From Rhytidiadelphus loreus (lineage: Eukaryota > Streptophyta > Bryopsida > Hypnales > Hylocomiaceae), in the NCBI GenBank assembly GCA_947034895.1, contig OX344763.1:32301025-32365024 (forward strand): a DNA stretch of 64,000 bases, read 5' to 3'. The notes under the pieces are model-generated. The model was not told the origin of the DNA and did not search any database. It worked only from the letters and a program-made list of their open reading frames with translations. Each line of letters starts with the position of its first letter. The stretch's first letter is position 1. Positions 10,182-22,025 of the stretch are shown here, piece by piece. The position numbers and the translations under genes are program-made.

Positions 10182-11520
10182 ATGGACGAGTTTCTAAACT
10201 TCTTGTGGACAATTGATCAATTTTCTGGCACAGAAGTATTCGGATTCGGACACAGAGGTTCAGGAGTGGGAAGAGGATGGCCCAGGAGGATGTGTTTGTC
10301 TCAGCAAGCTCGAGTCATGGAGAAACGGAGGACGTCTTGGAAGGTTTTTCCGACTTTCTCACACCACTGCAATCCCACTCTCCATGCTCTGTCCATTCAG
10401 GGGCCCAAGCTGCAACGACATCGCCGGCGTCAGGTCCGTCTACCTCGCCGTTCTTCTCTGCACGCATCCAAAGCTTGAGTGAGCGGAGGAACGACTTGGG
10501 TAGCGAGGTGGAGTTTGAGATCGAGTCCTCCAAATCCCACTGGACTGAGACGTCTTCTGCGACATCTGATTTTGATGACGAAGAGCAGCGGGTGGCCGAC
10601 AGCGTTGCGTTTGAGAAGTTGAAGGAACATCCGGAGTGGGGTCCGTTTTTCCGGAGGCAGCCATACGAGTTGGAGATTGGTGGGAAGATTGCTGAGGGAG
10701 GGCAGGCTGAGATATTTGAAGCTCTTAAGCACGATTCTGTTTCCGTTGAAAATAAGCAAGAATGGTGTTGAAAGTGTTCAAGAAAGGTTTTTCTCTGGAA
10801 GACCTGCAACGACTGTGGCCTCCTGGATTAGCTTCAGCCGCATTGCCATACCGATATTTCAACCGCATTTCCAGCAGCCAAACTTCAAGTGCAAGGTATG
10901 GACTTTGTTGGTCAGTGGGTGCCCAATTGTTGGAAGATGGAAGATTCGCGTTCATAATTGACAGGTTTTGGGGCGATTTTCGCACGCTCATAGATAGGCG
11001 AATGCTCCAAAATAATGGAGCCCCGCCATTTTCATTAAGGAAGACCCACAGGCTCCTGAGGAACATTGCACGGGGTATGGTCATGCTCCACAAATGTGGC
11101 CTTCTCCACAAAGACCTAAAAGCTGCCAACGTGTTGTCGTTACGTGAGTTTATTGGACATGGAGCCTATATTGCCGACTTTGAATCCTCAGTCGGGATTG
11201 TAGGTACAGGCTTTTGGAGAGCTCCCGAGGTTTTGCTTGCGTTGAAGAATCGTTGTTTGAAGCCGGAGACATTCACGAGAAAATCCGATGTGTATAGCTA
11301 CGCGATGACCTGTTATGAAGTCCTCACAGGTCGTGTGCCTTTCGAAGGCCATCCTACCAATGATTATGATATAGTCTTGCGTGGTGAAAGACCTCCTTTA
11401 CCGGATGGACTCTATCCCGCATTCAAGGATCTGATGAGGAAATGTTGGCATGGAGACCCTCTTCAGCGGCCCTCATTTGACGAGATTGTTGCAGACTTGC
11501 AGACGACGGATGATAGCTGA
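10182..11520 (+). pseudogene. TKL-like protein kinase (copy 2), frameshifted
   Basis: This is the duplicate of the kinase at 1437-2828. Compared with copy 1 it lacks the 13-bp tandem duplication, so the MDEFLNF leader (10182) is out of frame with MAQEDVF (10277). It also lacks 9 bp after GAAGCTCTT, which is in frame, and a net 10 bp just after TTTCCGT (about 10748-10761). The 10-bp loss separates the glycine-loop part (10277-10771, ending KQEWC) from the VLKVFKKG part (10762-11520). The rest of the catalytic domain is intact, with HKDLKAAN, DFE and APE. Without an undetected splice event no full kinase can be made, so I call it a pseudogene. A truncated kinase lacking the glycine loop could still be translated from 10762. 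Confidence 0.75.
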
Positions 11521-12566
11521 CGACGTTTAATACATGTTTGTTGGGTCTCGACCTTATTGGATAAAGAAATGGTTAAAAGGATTGTGTTCAGTTTTTCTCC
11601 TTGGTTCTGCCATAACATTGCTGTTAGTAGGGTTTAGGGTTTTAGAATATGAAGCCTGGACAAAGAGATGCTTTTAAACTTAGCTTTTGTGTTGAGGAGA
11701 ATGAAATTGAGGGCAGCCTACTATTTCTAAATGTCTATTACAGTACACTTGTTGTTGACTGAAGGGGAGAAAAGATCAATGATTGTTATGTTTTAAGAAT
11801 TGTGTTCTGTATGTCAATTTCTTATTGCTAGAGCTTGGTACTAGGTTAGGTTGGGGCACTCTTTCTCCAAGACTTGGAATGATCGTGGCCTCTCGAATTA
11901 TTGTCAGTCACATTAATTGTCAACCCCATATATTTCCTTGGAGTGTCACATTGAGTGGATATTGTCATGGCGGTCAATATACAAATAATTTACCTTGTTG
12001 GGCATTGGGTGTGCAATTGTTTAAGGATGATAGTTTTTGCGATGGATCTACGCACGGTCACATATGAGAGATACTAATGCTCAATATCAATGGCACCCTA
12101 AACCCTGTCATTGAGGAGACCCTCTAAGATTCTTGCATAATATTGCACAAGATACAATTATGCATTACCAAAAAAATTTAGAAATTTAGAATGAGGGCCT
12201 AAACTCATTGCTTTTAAAGATGTACAATTGGAAGCCTACCTTTTACAACAAAGAGTAAGAAGACCAAGTTGAAACTGAACAAACAATTTCTTTGCAAAAA
12301 TTCAACATTGGTATTCTTAAACAAGAAATTGTAATACGAGAGGCTCTATCCTTGCATCCTTGTTTGAATTTTGAAGTAAGGTCTTGAAATTCAAACTTCC
12401 TCACATGTAGCTTCAATCAATGCAAAACCTCATCCCCATTGAGTCAAAACCAACAAGCACCTATAGTACAGAAGTTGAAGTCCAAGTAGTAAAGTTTTGC
12501 TTTCTAAGTAAGGTTTTTCTCAAACTACATCACATCCAATTTTTGTCATTGCAAAGCTCTACCCGG

Positions 12567-12805
12567 AACCAACAAAACAAGAAATGAACTATCATTAATT
12601 TTCTCACAATCTCTCTTCCCTCAAATGCATTTTGTGGCAATGCCTTCAAGTCAATAACAAGCAACTACACTACAAGGAACTACTCGAAACCAACAAAACA
12701 AGAAATGAACTATCATTAATTTTCTCACAATCTCTCTTCTCTCAAATGCATTTTGTGGCAATGCCTTCAAGTCAACTACACTACAAGGAACTAGTCTTTG
12801 TAGCA
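12567..12805. repeat. 121-bp tandem duplication in copy 2 intergenic DNA
   Basis: AACCAACAAAACAAGAAATG and the following ~110 bp occur at 12567 and again at 12688, with a handful of differences. Copy 1 lacks this unit, so it arose after the large duplication. No coding role is apparent. Confidence 0.8.
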
Positions 12806-13245
12806 TTGCTCTCTTTGTAAGTAAAGTAGCTGCTCAAACTTCCTCCAAGTTTGATTCTGTGTATGCAAAGCCTCCTCTACTTGGATCACTAACTTAGAGG
12901 AATTCAAAGGCAGCCATAGTGTCATACTCAGACTTTCTTAAATTTCTCACATTGCTTGCAAATGTAACGTTTGTCAATGCAAAACCAAAGCATCGTCCTA
13001 AACCCTAAACCCGCCATTTTTTGTTCTTGAATGCAGATTGTGCCAGTTGTGACTCAAGTGAATAACAAAGTTGCCAGAGGAAAGAGCTCGAGGAATTGAA
13101 TGACGAAGGGGGCAATCATGAGGCAGTTACTACAATGAAACCAAAGCCTCTGTCTTCCCTTTCGTTCCGAAACCATAAACCCTCCACTTTCTGTTCCCGA
13201 ACTCTGTCTGTGCCAGTTCAGCTTGCACCCCTTGCCTTGTAAGAG

Positions 13246-13923
13246 TTAATAACAAACCTGCTGCAGCAAAGAGTTGGAGGAATTCGACGGCGAAGTGGCC
13301 ACTACCAGGCACCCATAACTCACCCACCCCACTTTTCGATCGTTCCTTAAGTACCGAGCATCGAAGTACACATCAAGCGTGACATTCCCGCTGCGAATCT
13401 CCGCTTCCATCACTGGCCCCAAGTCTGATTTCTTCAACAAGAAATTCTTCCCTTCCACATTCATCACCACCTGCCGACTCCTTCGCGGTTGCAACCCGAA
13501 TCCCAACGGCACCTCCTGCTGCAGAATCGTCTGAGCTTTGTACTCCACGCGCACCAGCACACGGCTGTAGGTCGTGACGCACCCGGCCACGGTGTTGGGG
13601 TTCCACGTTGATAGTCCAATGTTGAAAGCGCTGTCGACTTGCCATTGTGTTGTTCCTGTTGAGTTCGTTTGGTAGGCGGTCATGTTGCGGATGCTGAGGG
13701 TTTCAAGAGCCATGCCGGGTTGTTGGTGGCAGTAGACCACCACCCACACCAATCCGTAGGTGATGAAGGAGAGGCCGAGGAAGAGGAAGATGAATATAGA
13801 TATCATGCAGCAGGATCGGTAGGCGGTCCAGGTTTCCGAGATTCGGGTTGAGAAGGGTTTCGGGAAGCGCACGACGACTGTGTAGGTCTCGTCGAGGACG
13901 GAGCTTGCCTGGCATCGAGACAT
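13246..13923 (-). CDS. NHL / LEA-2 family membrane protein (copy 2)
   Basis: This is an intact paralogue of 3874-4563, about 225 residues from ATG 13923. Its head, up to the double cysteine, is identical to copy 1. The membrane segment is different (MISIFIFLFLGLSFITYGLV) and four residues shorter. The LEA-2 domain is about 90% identical and keeps all blocks. The 5' half of the gene and about 300 bp upstream are almost identical between copies, while the membrane segment and 3' flank differ. This suggests a local conversion tract, or selection on the promoter and head. The same possible 63-nt GTGAGT...CAG intron lies near the stop. Confidence 0.75.
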   Translation of the reverse strand: MSRCQASSVLDETYTVVVRFPKPFSTRISETWTAYRSCCMISIFIFLFLGLSFITYGLVWVVVYCHQQPGMALETLSIRNMTAYQTNSTGTTQWQVDSAFNIGLSTWNPNTVAGCVTTYSRVLVRVEYKAQTILQQEVPLGFGLQPRRSRQVVMNVEGKNFLLKKSDLGPVMEAEIRSGNVTLDVYFDARYLRNDRKVGWVSYGCLVVATSPSNSSNSLLQQVCY

Positions 13924-14475
13924 CCTTGCGGCGCCTTTGTTGGTTGCGTTGGCTTGTTCTCTCACACCCGCTGGAAGGACTCCTGAAAGTTTCGTGAATT
14001 GTCCTGGAAATTTTCTTGGAAATGATGCTGTCCACGGCACGTTTCGATTCAGGTTACTTGTTGAAGAAAATTGGGTTGCCAGGAGGATGAAGATTCAAAC
14101 GAATCGTTCTCTACTTCGGGTGAGGTTGCCAGCATATAAATTTCCGTCGTGCAGGTCCAGATTCGGGCTTCGAACCCTAATTTGCCCAATTGACAAGTTC
14201 AATTCAGAAGTCTCAAGTCCATTATGGTAACTTTCAAACATATTTCTGTTGTCCAAAATTTTAGAGAATGGTTTCATCTTCCTATAGATAGATTTCGTTA
14301 TCTTCCGAGAGGCGACCTATACGATCCCTTTCAATTCCTAAGCAGTAGATGAAAAGTGAACAATTTTTTTCCCACTAGAATCTTGAAGGCTAAAAATCAG
14401 AGGTCAATAAGAGAAATTGATCACCCAGAGTTTCCTCTAGAATTGCTACCCCTTAGGGCTCGTGAATGTGCTTAC

Positions 14476-15066
14476 CTCAATCCTCCACTGCCCAGCCGAT
14501 TCCGGATCAATTTGAATCTTTAATTGCAAAGAGATGCTCCAATCTACCCTCAAGACGCAAACAGATTTCCAAGGCAAAGTCGGTGCAACCGCGACATATC
14601 TTGCAGTTCGACGCTGCAACGCATCAATTGTCCTCAACAAGCTCAGAAACTACCTAGCTGGTGGAAGAACTAATCATCGACCTCAGAATCATCAATTGAA
14701 ACTAAGTCTCACATCTATAATTAGATCGAAACCCAAACTCTGACTGTCAACAGGCTCTTAACGAGACAATCTGGCCCCTAATTTGCTTGCTTGAGACGAA
14801 GACGTCACGAGGATTTACAATACAACTTCGAGAGAGAAATTACATCATGCGCTCAAAACAGGATTCAACTCACCTTGATTCAGAAGCAATGCGCAAAATC
14901 TCGGCATACATATAACCAATTTGAGTTCATAAAAAGCGCTCTGTGTGCTATTCGGTGACGGGCGACAGACTAAGTTGCTTGTGAAAGGTCCTCCAGTCGG
15001 CAGAAATGTCTGAAAAACTGTCGGTCTGGTCATCGTGTCAACTAATAAAGCATCAGTAACAGTCCC
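14476..15066 (-). CDS. two candidate exons of an unrecognised, probably truncated gene
   Basis: Exon a (15066-14874) starts after CTGCAG and ends at a GTGAGT donor; it reads GTVTDALLVDTMTRP... to CALLLNQ. Exon b (about 14690-14476) is open and ends at a GTAAGC donor; it reads LLRTIDALQRRTARYVAV... to GQWRIE. Both lie in DNA absent from duplication copy 1. No flanking exons or known domain were recognised, so this may be a captured gene fragment. The 5' limit of exon b is uncertain. Confidence 0.25.
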
Positions 15067-16696
15067 CTGCAGACTTCTGCTTATCATGATGCAATGTTTT
15101 CCAAAAACCGCTAACTTTACCGAGAATAACTTATTGGTAGGAAAATTGAATATTGTAGTGTTCAATTTGAGATTTTAGCACATTTAGCGGTGGGTGTTTT
15201 TAGCAACTTGAGCTGTTTTGTGAAGTAGATAACCTACCCATCCGAGGTGGCTTGCTCTAGACTCGAACATGCGTTCTCTCGGGCCTGGTGAGTCTTATTT
15301 GCTCTCTAAAATAAGAAGACGTGTCTCACACGGCGGGCTCAGAACATGGCTCAGAACACGGCCAGTGCAGAAAAGTGATAATCACTGGAAGGATGAAGCT
15401 ATTTTTTACATCCATAGAACTATGGATGAATGATGAATCTTGCAATATATGGATGGGATTTAATTTATTCATCTTAAGCAATGTACATTCATCCAAAATA
15501 GAGTGATATGCTCCAAAAGATTTTGGTAGCAAATTAGCAATTTCATCCACTGAAAAAGCAAGAATATTTTGCTAAATATTCCCTACAAAAAAAATAATTG
15601 CTTTTTAGTGAAATTTAACTCCTAAAAAAATCCTTGCTCACCACTGGTGGAATTTCCATTTATTAGTGAAATGGTCTGGGGTGGTGGTAAGGACAATGCC
15701 TATGACGTTTTAGTCAAACTTCAAACTCCTTCATCATGAATGCTTCATTTTGCTACTATAAAGTAGTTTGCTTTTGAAAACAACCATTTAAGGGTTGGTT
15801 TGCCTTTGCCATGGACTAGAAGATATTTAGCTCATTTTTCAAACAAAGAGAAATAGATGCAGCATATAACACAAGTAGTTTTGTATTTTTTTTCAAGCAT
15901 TATTGAATTACTTATGAATTTTCAAAGATTTTTGTCCTAGGCACCTATTCACTTGACTGTAGGTTTGGCAAAATGCATACACATGCAGCTTATAAAGAGA
16001 GATGGAGATACTAAGAAGAAGTATGGGGACTTGCAATAAATAACAAGCAAAGGTCCTAAATGTGACCATGCTTTGTGTCAAATCAAATTTGTAGATTCTA
16101 CATTCTTCATAATAAAATAGTTGTCTTGCCAACTACTAATTTAAATACATGAATGTCCACCTGTCACTACATTTGAAAATGGACCCAACCACATGCTTTA
16201 ACCATCCGTACTTAAACATTAAAACAATATCTAACACACTTTAATGTGCTCTCACTTTATCTTTAGTCCATTAATTGTTTGATATATATATAGAGAGATT
16301 GAGAGAGATTGTAGAACCACTTCTTGTCCATTTTTGACCAATTATAGGGTTGATTTGAAAGAGATGGTCACTTTTAAAGCAGACTATTGTAAGGGTGGGT
16401 TCTTACTACATCAAGTCCCAAGTCCCTTGTCCCAATGAATTATTAAAATTTAATTGGTAGAGAGTTAAAAATTGGGACTTGGCGCTTCACACAAAGTTGT
16501 ATATAACATTATTAAACAACTTTTGAATCCCCTATCGCTCTCCAAAATCTAGGAATTGCTCCCAAATTTTCATTGGAAGATTGCTTGAGAAGCCACTATA
16601 GAATGAGAAGATTTAGTCACTTAAACATTAGAAATCAAACGGAAGTCACAATACAAGGTATCTTGGTGGAAGGATATGCCTTCCACGTAGGGATAT

Positions 16697-18622
16697 TGTC
16701 ACGACCTTCATCTTGAGGCATTCCCGTGCCACCTTGGTGAGCAAGGGGGACATTGGAGGTGACTCTCCAAGCCTTGCAAGAGATAAAGTGTAAGGAATTG
16801 GGAATTATGAGCGATCAAAACATTGTAGCGCTCTGCTTTAGACGAATTGGATGTTGTGCTACACATTCTTGAAAAGCTTGTGAGAAGACGTGTCCATGAG
16901 TCCAAAGAACACAAGGATCCGAGTTGGTAGTCAAAAGTTATGGCTCTTCTAAGTTGGCAATGTCTCAGCCATGTCTCGAGGTGTGGGACGTGAGAGCCAA
17001 GGTTTGGGAAGACTCCTTTTAGACAAATAGGGCATGCTGCATATTTTAGAAAGCTAAGGAGATAAGCTTTTTAGAATACTAAGGCTTATAAAGAGATGAG
17101 TTGTGTACTAAACATTATGGGCATCCAAAGAGGGTGGAGTCTAAGAGAACTACCCTCCCAAGGGAGTTAAACCTTTGGAGGGCTATAACTTCCTCAATAT
17201 TTGTTGCATTTGAAGAAATGAGTATTCCATGGTAACCTATAGAAAGAGTAGATCACGAAAATGGAATCGCACTTTCTATTTGAATTTTGAAGCTAAAAGT
17301 TATTCCAATGGAAAGATCACGAGTCTTTTGGGGTCCGATTTTGGGGAGACAACTTGAGAATGGGTGGCCTTCCAAGATAGGGAGTGTCTTGGATGTTCTC
17401 GGAGACCCCTAGTATGGTGAGTTGCCAAATCCCGTAGAGACTACTATGAAGAGGGGTGGTCTCCCTCCTCCCTCCTAAATGGTGTCATGGTGAGCTATGG
17501 TGAGGTTGGTGTTGGAGCCTTACTAAGGTAAACGAGCCTATGACAAGCAAATCTCCTATGACAGGTGTGAGTGTTTCTAACTCCACCCTTAAGTCAGAAA
17601 GTTGCACACAGGTTCTAGCGGCATAAGTTAGCAAATTGTAAGGGTGAACTATAAACGTAGTGTTCTTTGGCCTTCCAAGCAATGGACACTTTGTTATGTT
17701 GATTTTTCCCTAATTTAAGTACTTCAAAATACTCTAATAGTTAAGAAATAAAGGTTGTTGAGGATTGGTTGATTGTGATTTAAACTTCTAGCTAAACTAA
17801 AATTATACCTAAACTAAATCAAAGAATACAATTTGCCCTTTCCAAAATGGTAAAGCAAGTTGGATTCTGATACTCCTAGTGAAAGTTATGTGTGGATGAA
17901 ATTCGTACCTATTTCTATCCTAAAAACTTCATCCGTCAACTAAAAATAGCAAAATAATATGAAATAAATCTAAATTTCAGGGTTGAAAGGTTAATTAAAT
18001 TAACTAATGGATCTTTAAGAGAAAACCTAATTTTAACCTATTTTAGGATTTTTCATCCAAAACTAGGTCAAATCTTCATCCACACTTTTATCCTTCAAAT
18101 TAAAGTAATTTTAAAAGTAAAAGGTGGAGTTGGAATCTTCACAAGATTCTCTAAAAGATTATGGTTTCAAAAGATTCCCTAGTCGTGCCTTGAGAATATT
18201 CCTAATTGGTTTTTAATTAATCCTAATTCTAAGTTATTATTCTAATTTTAGTGAATTTTTAGGGTTTTATGGTTTTTATGAGTAAAGTGATTAATTAACT
18301 TCTTGTTAAGATAAAAAGTAAGAATTTAGAACTTTTAGGTGAAAACTTTTAAATGGATGAAAATTCCCCTTGGTTGGATGGAATTCATTCCTTTAATAAT
18401 TTTCAAGAGAATAAATAGATAAATTAGGTTTTGACTTCCCCGAATTATTCTAATATTCCCTAAGTTCCTAAATTAAATTAGATTCCTTTTGAGATTCTTT
18501 TGGATGAGATTACTATTTCGTTTTCCAAATTAATTCAAAGTTAATCTAATTATTATCTTTACGATTTTAGTTAAATTCTCAAAGGTTTTCTAACAATTTA
18601 AATTCTACTAGCTATTGGATTC
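16697..18622. other. repeat-like DNA beginning TGTCACGACC
   Basis: The duplication breaks off exactly at this TG-initiated sequence, which resembles an LTR edge. The opposite-looking edge, GGCTCACAACA, lies at about 24117. The 5-bp flanks (GATAT and GGCTC) do not match, so no complete LTR element can be declared. The first kilobase is GC-moderate and gene-free. From 17.7 kb it is very AT-rich with no supported ORF. Confidence 0.3.
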
Positions 18623-18626
18623 TTAA

Positions 18627-19945
18627 CCCCTCAACGCCCCTGCCTTTTCAGCGTGTTTGAGACGCTGTTTGAGTCGGTCTTATGATGTAGCGATTTGCGG
18701 AACTTGTACACGTTTACTATACTTTTCACCGTTGATTTAAATAGCCACTTCAATTGAGTTTTGAATGAGGTCAATATCGCTGGATTTCACCGTACCGATC
18801 TTCATATCATAACATTCGAACGCAGCTGAGTTCACGAAACGATGATGAATTTTCTACACTTGCCGCACTTTTGGGAGCTGTGGCCATCGGTTGAGAGCGA
18901 CTGACACTCCAAGAAATTGGGAGGCCGTGCATGTGGTAGGTAAGAATGCACGCAACAAATTTTAGCACAATCGGAGGAAGAACGATGCGATTTGAGACAT
19001 CGACATGACCAACACTCTGCGAGGTCGAGGCAAGCGGAACCGGCTAAGGAGGTTGACACAAGTTTACGGAATTGACACGTGGAAGTTCGTGTGGAATAGA
19101 CAACAATTGCGAATGACTTCCGAGTCCGCTGACAGGACGAATTCCAGAGAGACGGCATATGAAGACATGCCCGCAAGCATGCAATTGGAAATCGAAACCT
19201 GCGCCATACTCACGCAACGACTAACAAAACACTGGGGGCTCTGATTGACACAAGGAATGATGCAGCAACGGAATAAGGAAAAAATAATTGCAAATTACAA
19301 GCAAGTTCAATTACAAGCTGAATTGAAGATCCAATGTAATGTTTGTGGCTATGCTACTGGGACCTACACGTCGTTTAGCCATGCACAAAATTTGGCCACA
19401 CGCATTTGCAGGCCTGCTGTATCTTCGTCCGGTGTCCAAAATTGCAAGTGCTGATTAACCCATCTCCAACCGGCCCCATCGGTCCTGATTCGCATCTCTA
19501 AAATTTGACCCTAAGAGATCGGGTACAATGTTGTAGTCGTCTTCATCATACCGCCATGTCGTCGTTGCCACTCCCACCACAATCTGCAAGCCGCAATGGA
19601 ACATGAGTGCGAAGTGCACCCGATCAGAAGCGCGCACACTGAAAGCGCCTCCCCGCATTGGATTCTTCATTCTGGAACAGACAACGGTCGTCCACCGGCT
19701 GCAGCCGGTCGGAATCCGGAATTCCTGGCAAACCACCATGTCCCAAGATAGGCTTGGCACTCATGTGAACCCCATTCTGCAATTCAAAGCTTACCATACA
19801 ATCCACCAAACAAGTCATTGGGTTCCAGAACTGAAATCGGCCAACTTTCATTCTCAGTTTTTTTCCATTCCGTAAAATCCACAACCGCAACTGTTGATCT
19901 TAAAACCGGGAAAGGCGTTTTTTGCGCTGCAGGGGCGTTGAGGGG
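18627..19945. mobile_element. 1319-bp TTAA-flanked element with 17-bp TIRs (piggyBac-like, non-autonomous)
   Basis: The left end CCCCTCAACGCCCCTGC (18627-18643) is exactly inverted at the right end (19929-19945). Both ends are bordered by TTAA (18623-18626 and 19946-19949). A TTAA duplication together with C-rich termini is the hallmark of piggyBac-superfamily insertions. The interior is visibly less AT-rich than the flanks. It holds only fragmentary frames, such as a Cys-rich minus frame near 18832-19176 and a minus frame 19455-19760, with no recognisable transposase catalytic block. PIF/Harbinger (TWA duplication) is the alternative class. Confidence 0.65.
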
Positions 19946-19949
19946 TTAA

Positions 19950-20904
19950 TGGTTAATTTTGTTAGTTTTAATTTTCTAATCTAAATTTTTAAGAAATGAA
20001 AGCAAAAGAAAAGACAAAAGATAAATTTTGAAATCATACCTTGGTGTCCAGAATGTCGATCGTCCCGTCATCGCAAAACACCATCATAATTGTCTCCTCG
20101 AAATTCTCCATTGTCTTTCATGAATTTGAAAGAAATCTTAGTATTATTGTTTCTAAACCTATCTAAAAAGTCCAATTTTATTAGTTGTTAATTTTGTTTT
20201 AAAGATTATATTGTAATTTGGTTAATTCTTCTAATTCCAATGAATAGTGATTATTCTCTTGCCAATTGTTTAATGGTTTTTAATTTAATATTCCAAAGAT
20301 ATTAGTTGTTTTTGTTTTTATCTATTTGGCTTATTAGCCTAATAAAACAAACTTTTTAACAACCATTCGGGCCAACTAATGCAATTGGAATCCTAATTAA
20401 TAACTACCAAACAATGAAGTGAATAGTAAATGGAATAAGATCTAACAACAAGGCCAACATGAATAGTAGGATTCCAAATTAAATGAATTTTTTAAGTCCA
20501 AATTCCCTCACGTGTGGGAATTCCTTCTATTCCCTCCCCTCTTATTCCCCTCTCTCCCTAAACCTCTCTCTTATGTTTTGTGAGTTTCAAGTTGGATATG
20601 GAGAGAGTTAGTATTCAACCGGACAAGGTTTGGATGGGAGGCTTTGAACTTAAATGTTAGTATGCAATTCGTTACTTAAAATTTTAAAGGTATAAACTTG
20701 ATGAGTAAGGCCTTAACTTTTGAGTTATATGGTTTATGGCAACTTGAAATTCGTATGAGTCAAGGTTAGTTTTGAATTCCTTACCAAATTTCGAGCTCGG
20801 ATCAGTTAATGGCAGGATCTGATTGATTTCTAAGCTCTGGCTTGAAGTTCCAAGCTCTGCTGAGCTTCGAAGGTGCTGGTCCAGGCTCGCAGAAGATAAC
20901 TCCT
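19950..20904. other. AT-rich gene-free DNA
   Basis: No gene is supported. The stretch contains a short pyrimidine-rich tract around 20520-20570 (CCCTCCCCTCTTATTCCCC) and otherwise AT-rich sequence that continues the composition seen before the TTAA element. Confidence 0.4.
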
Positions 20905-21200
20905 GCTGTCCCCGTTCGTTGGTCTGGCTCGTCGCAGCCTGTCCTCGTCCGTTGATCTGGCTCGTCGCAGCCGTCCCCGTCCGTTGATCTGGCTCGGTCG
21001 CAGCCGTCCCCGTCCGTTGATCTGGCTCGTCGCAGCCCGTCCTCGTCCGTTGATCTGGCTCGTCGCAGCCCGTCCTCGTCCGTTGATCTGGCTCGTCGCA
21101 GCCGTCCCCGTCCGTTGATCTGGCTCGATCGCAGCCGTCCCCGTCCGTTGATCTGGCTCGTCACGCCCTTCCCCGTCTGTTGATTTGGCTTGGTCGTACC
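20905..21200. repeat. 32-33-bp GC-rich minisatellite
   Basis: The word GTTGATCTGGCTCG recurs at 20951, 20983, 21016, 21049, 21082, 21114 and 21147, with weaker copies at 20918 and 21179. Spacing is 32 or 33 bp. Units alternate between CCGTCCCCGTCC and CCCGTCCTCGTCC cores. A minus-strand frame across it gives a RARSTDEDG-type repeat protein, but the mixed 32/33 spacing breaks the frame, so I do not call a gene. Confidence 0.9.
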
Positions 21201-21662
21201 TTCCTTCCTTCGGGTTGGCTGGTCCTTCCTTCCTTTGGCTGGCTGGTCCTCCCTTGCTTCGGGGTTGAACGGAATGACTGAAAGCTAAAACTTGGTATTT
21301 TAAAACTGAAATTTTCTTTTTATAAAGAAAACTCCATCTACAAGGAAAACTTTTCTAAGGACTTAAAGGGAAGTTAGATTTTTGTAAATAACATTTAAAC
21401 ATTTAAAACCACAATGAACTATTTCCTATGGAAATTCAAGGCAATGAACCTAGCAATTTGAAATAAAATTAAAGTAACAAAGAGTTGAAAACAAAATACC
21501 TCCAACACATGCACAAGCCAAAGAGAATTCAATCTTTGAAATTTGAACCTTAAATAAGTTTCATAAGAATCTTATTTCGTGGATTCCTTGGTTTCGGATC
21601 TTTTCAGGTTAAATTCACGATTAGATGGTTAGTTTAAAAGTAAATTTTAACCTTTTAAAATC

Positions 21663-22025
21663 AAAGCTCCGCCGTGCGGGAGCAACCCCAAGAATAACTG
21701 ACAACTTTAAATTTCAAGTACCCGTTTCCAGGTTTCAAAGTCAAAGCTCCGCCGTGCGGGAGCAACCCCAGGAATTAATAGTCAAATCAAAGTTTCAAGT
21801 ACCCGTTTTCAGGTTTCAAAGTTAAAGCTCCGCCGTGCGGGAGCAACCCCAGGAATAACCAGTATCCAAGGACCCAAACTAGTATTTTGAAAACTTAATT
21901 TTTAAAGGAGGTACACATGACAGTGTTTAACCGAACATTAAAAACTAATTTCCAAAATTCAAATCAAAGTTTTAAGTTTAATTACTAAAAGAGGTACACA
22001 TGACAGTGTTTAACCGAACATTAGT
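21663..22025. repeat. short tandem blocks of about 80 bp
   Basis: AAAGCTCCGCCGTGCGGGAG occurs at 21663, 21743 and 21824, each time followed by CAACCCCA and separated by TTTCAAGTACCCGTTT. A second block, GGTACACATGACAGTGTTTA, occurs near 21909 and 21992. These look like internal repeats of a non-coding retroelement region. Confidence 0.85.

Larger units (their letters stand above)
9594..16696. repeat. segmental duplication, copy 2 (broken kinase + NHL gene)
   Basis: This is the second copy of the 860-6236 block. Similarity starts around CAATGTGTGGACAGGAAC (9595) and is continuous through the kinase (10182-11520), its 3' flank and the NHL gene with its upstream region (13246-14235). It is patchy after 14.24 kb, with insertions, and resumes at 15140-15310, 15640-15780 and 16380-16696. 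It ends exactly where TGTCACGACC begins at 16697. Confidence 0.85.

Noticed and set aside
20802..21164. Minus-strand repeat protein (RARSTDEDG units)
   Set aside because: It is a shadow of the minisatellite; spacing alternates between 32 and 33 bp and so shifts frame, and there is no flanking gene structure.
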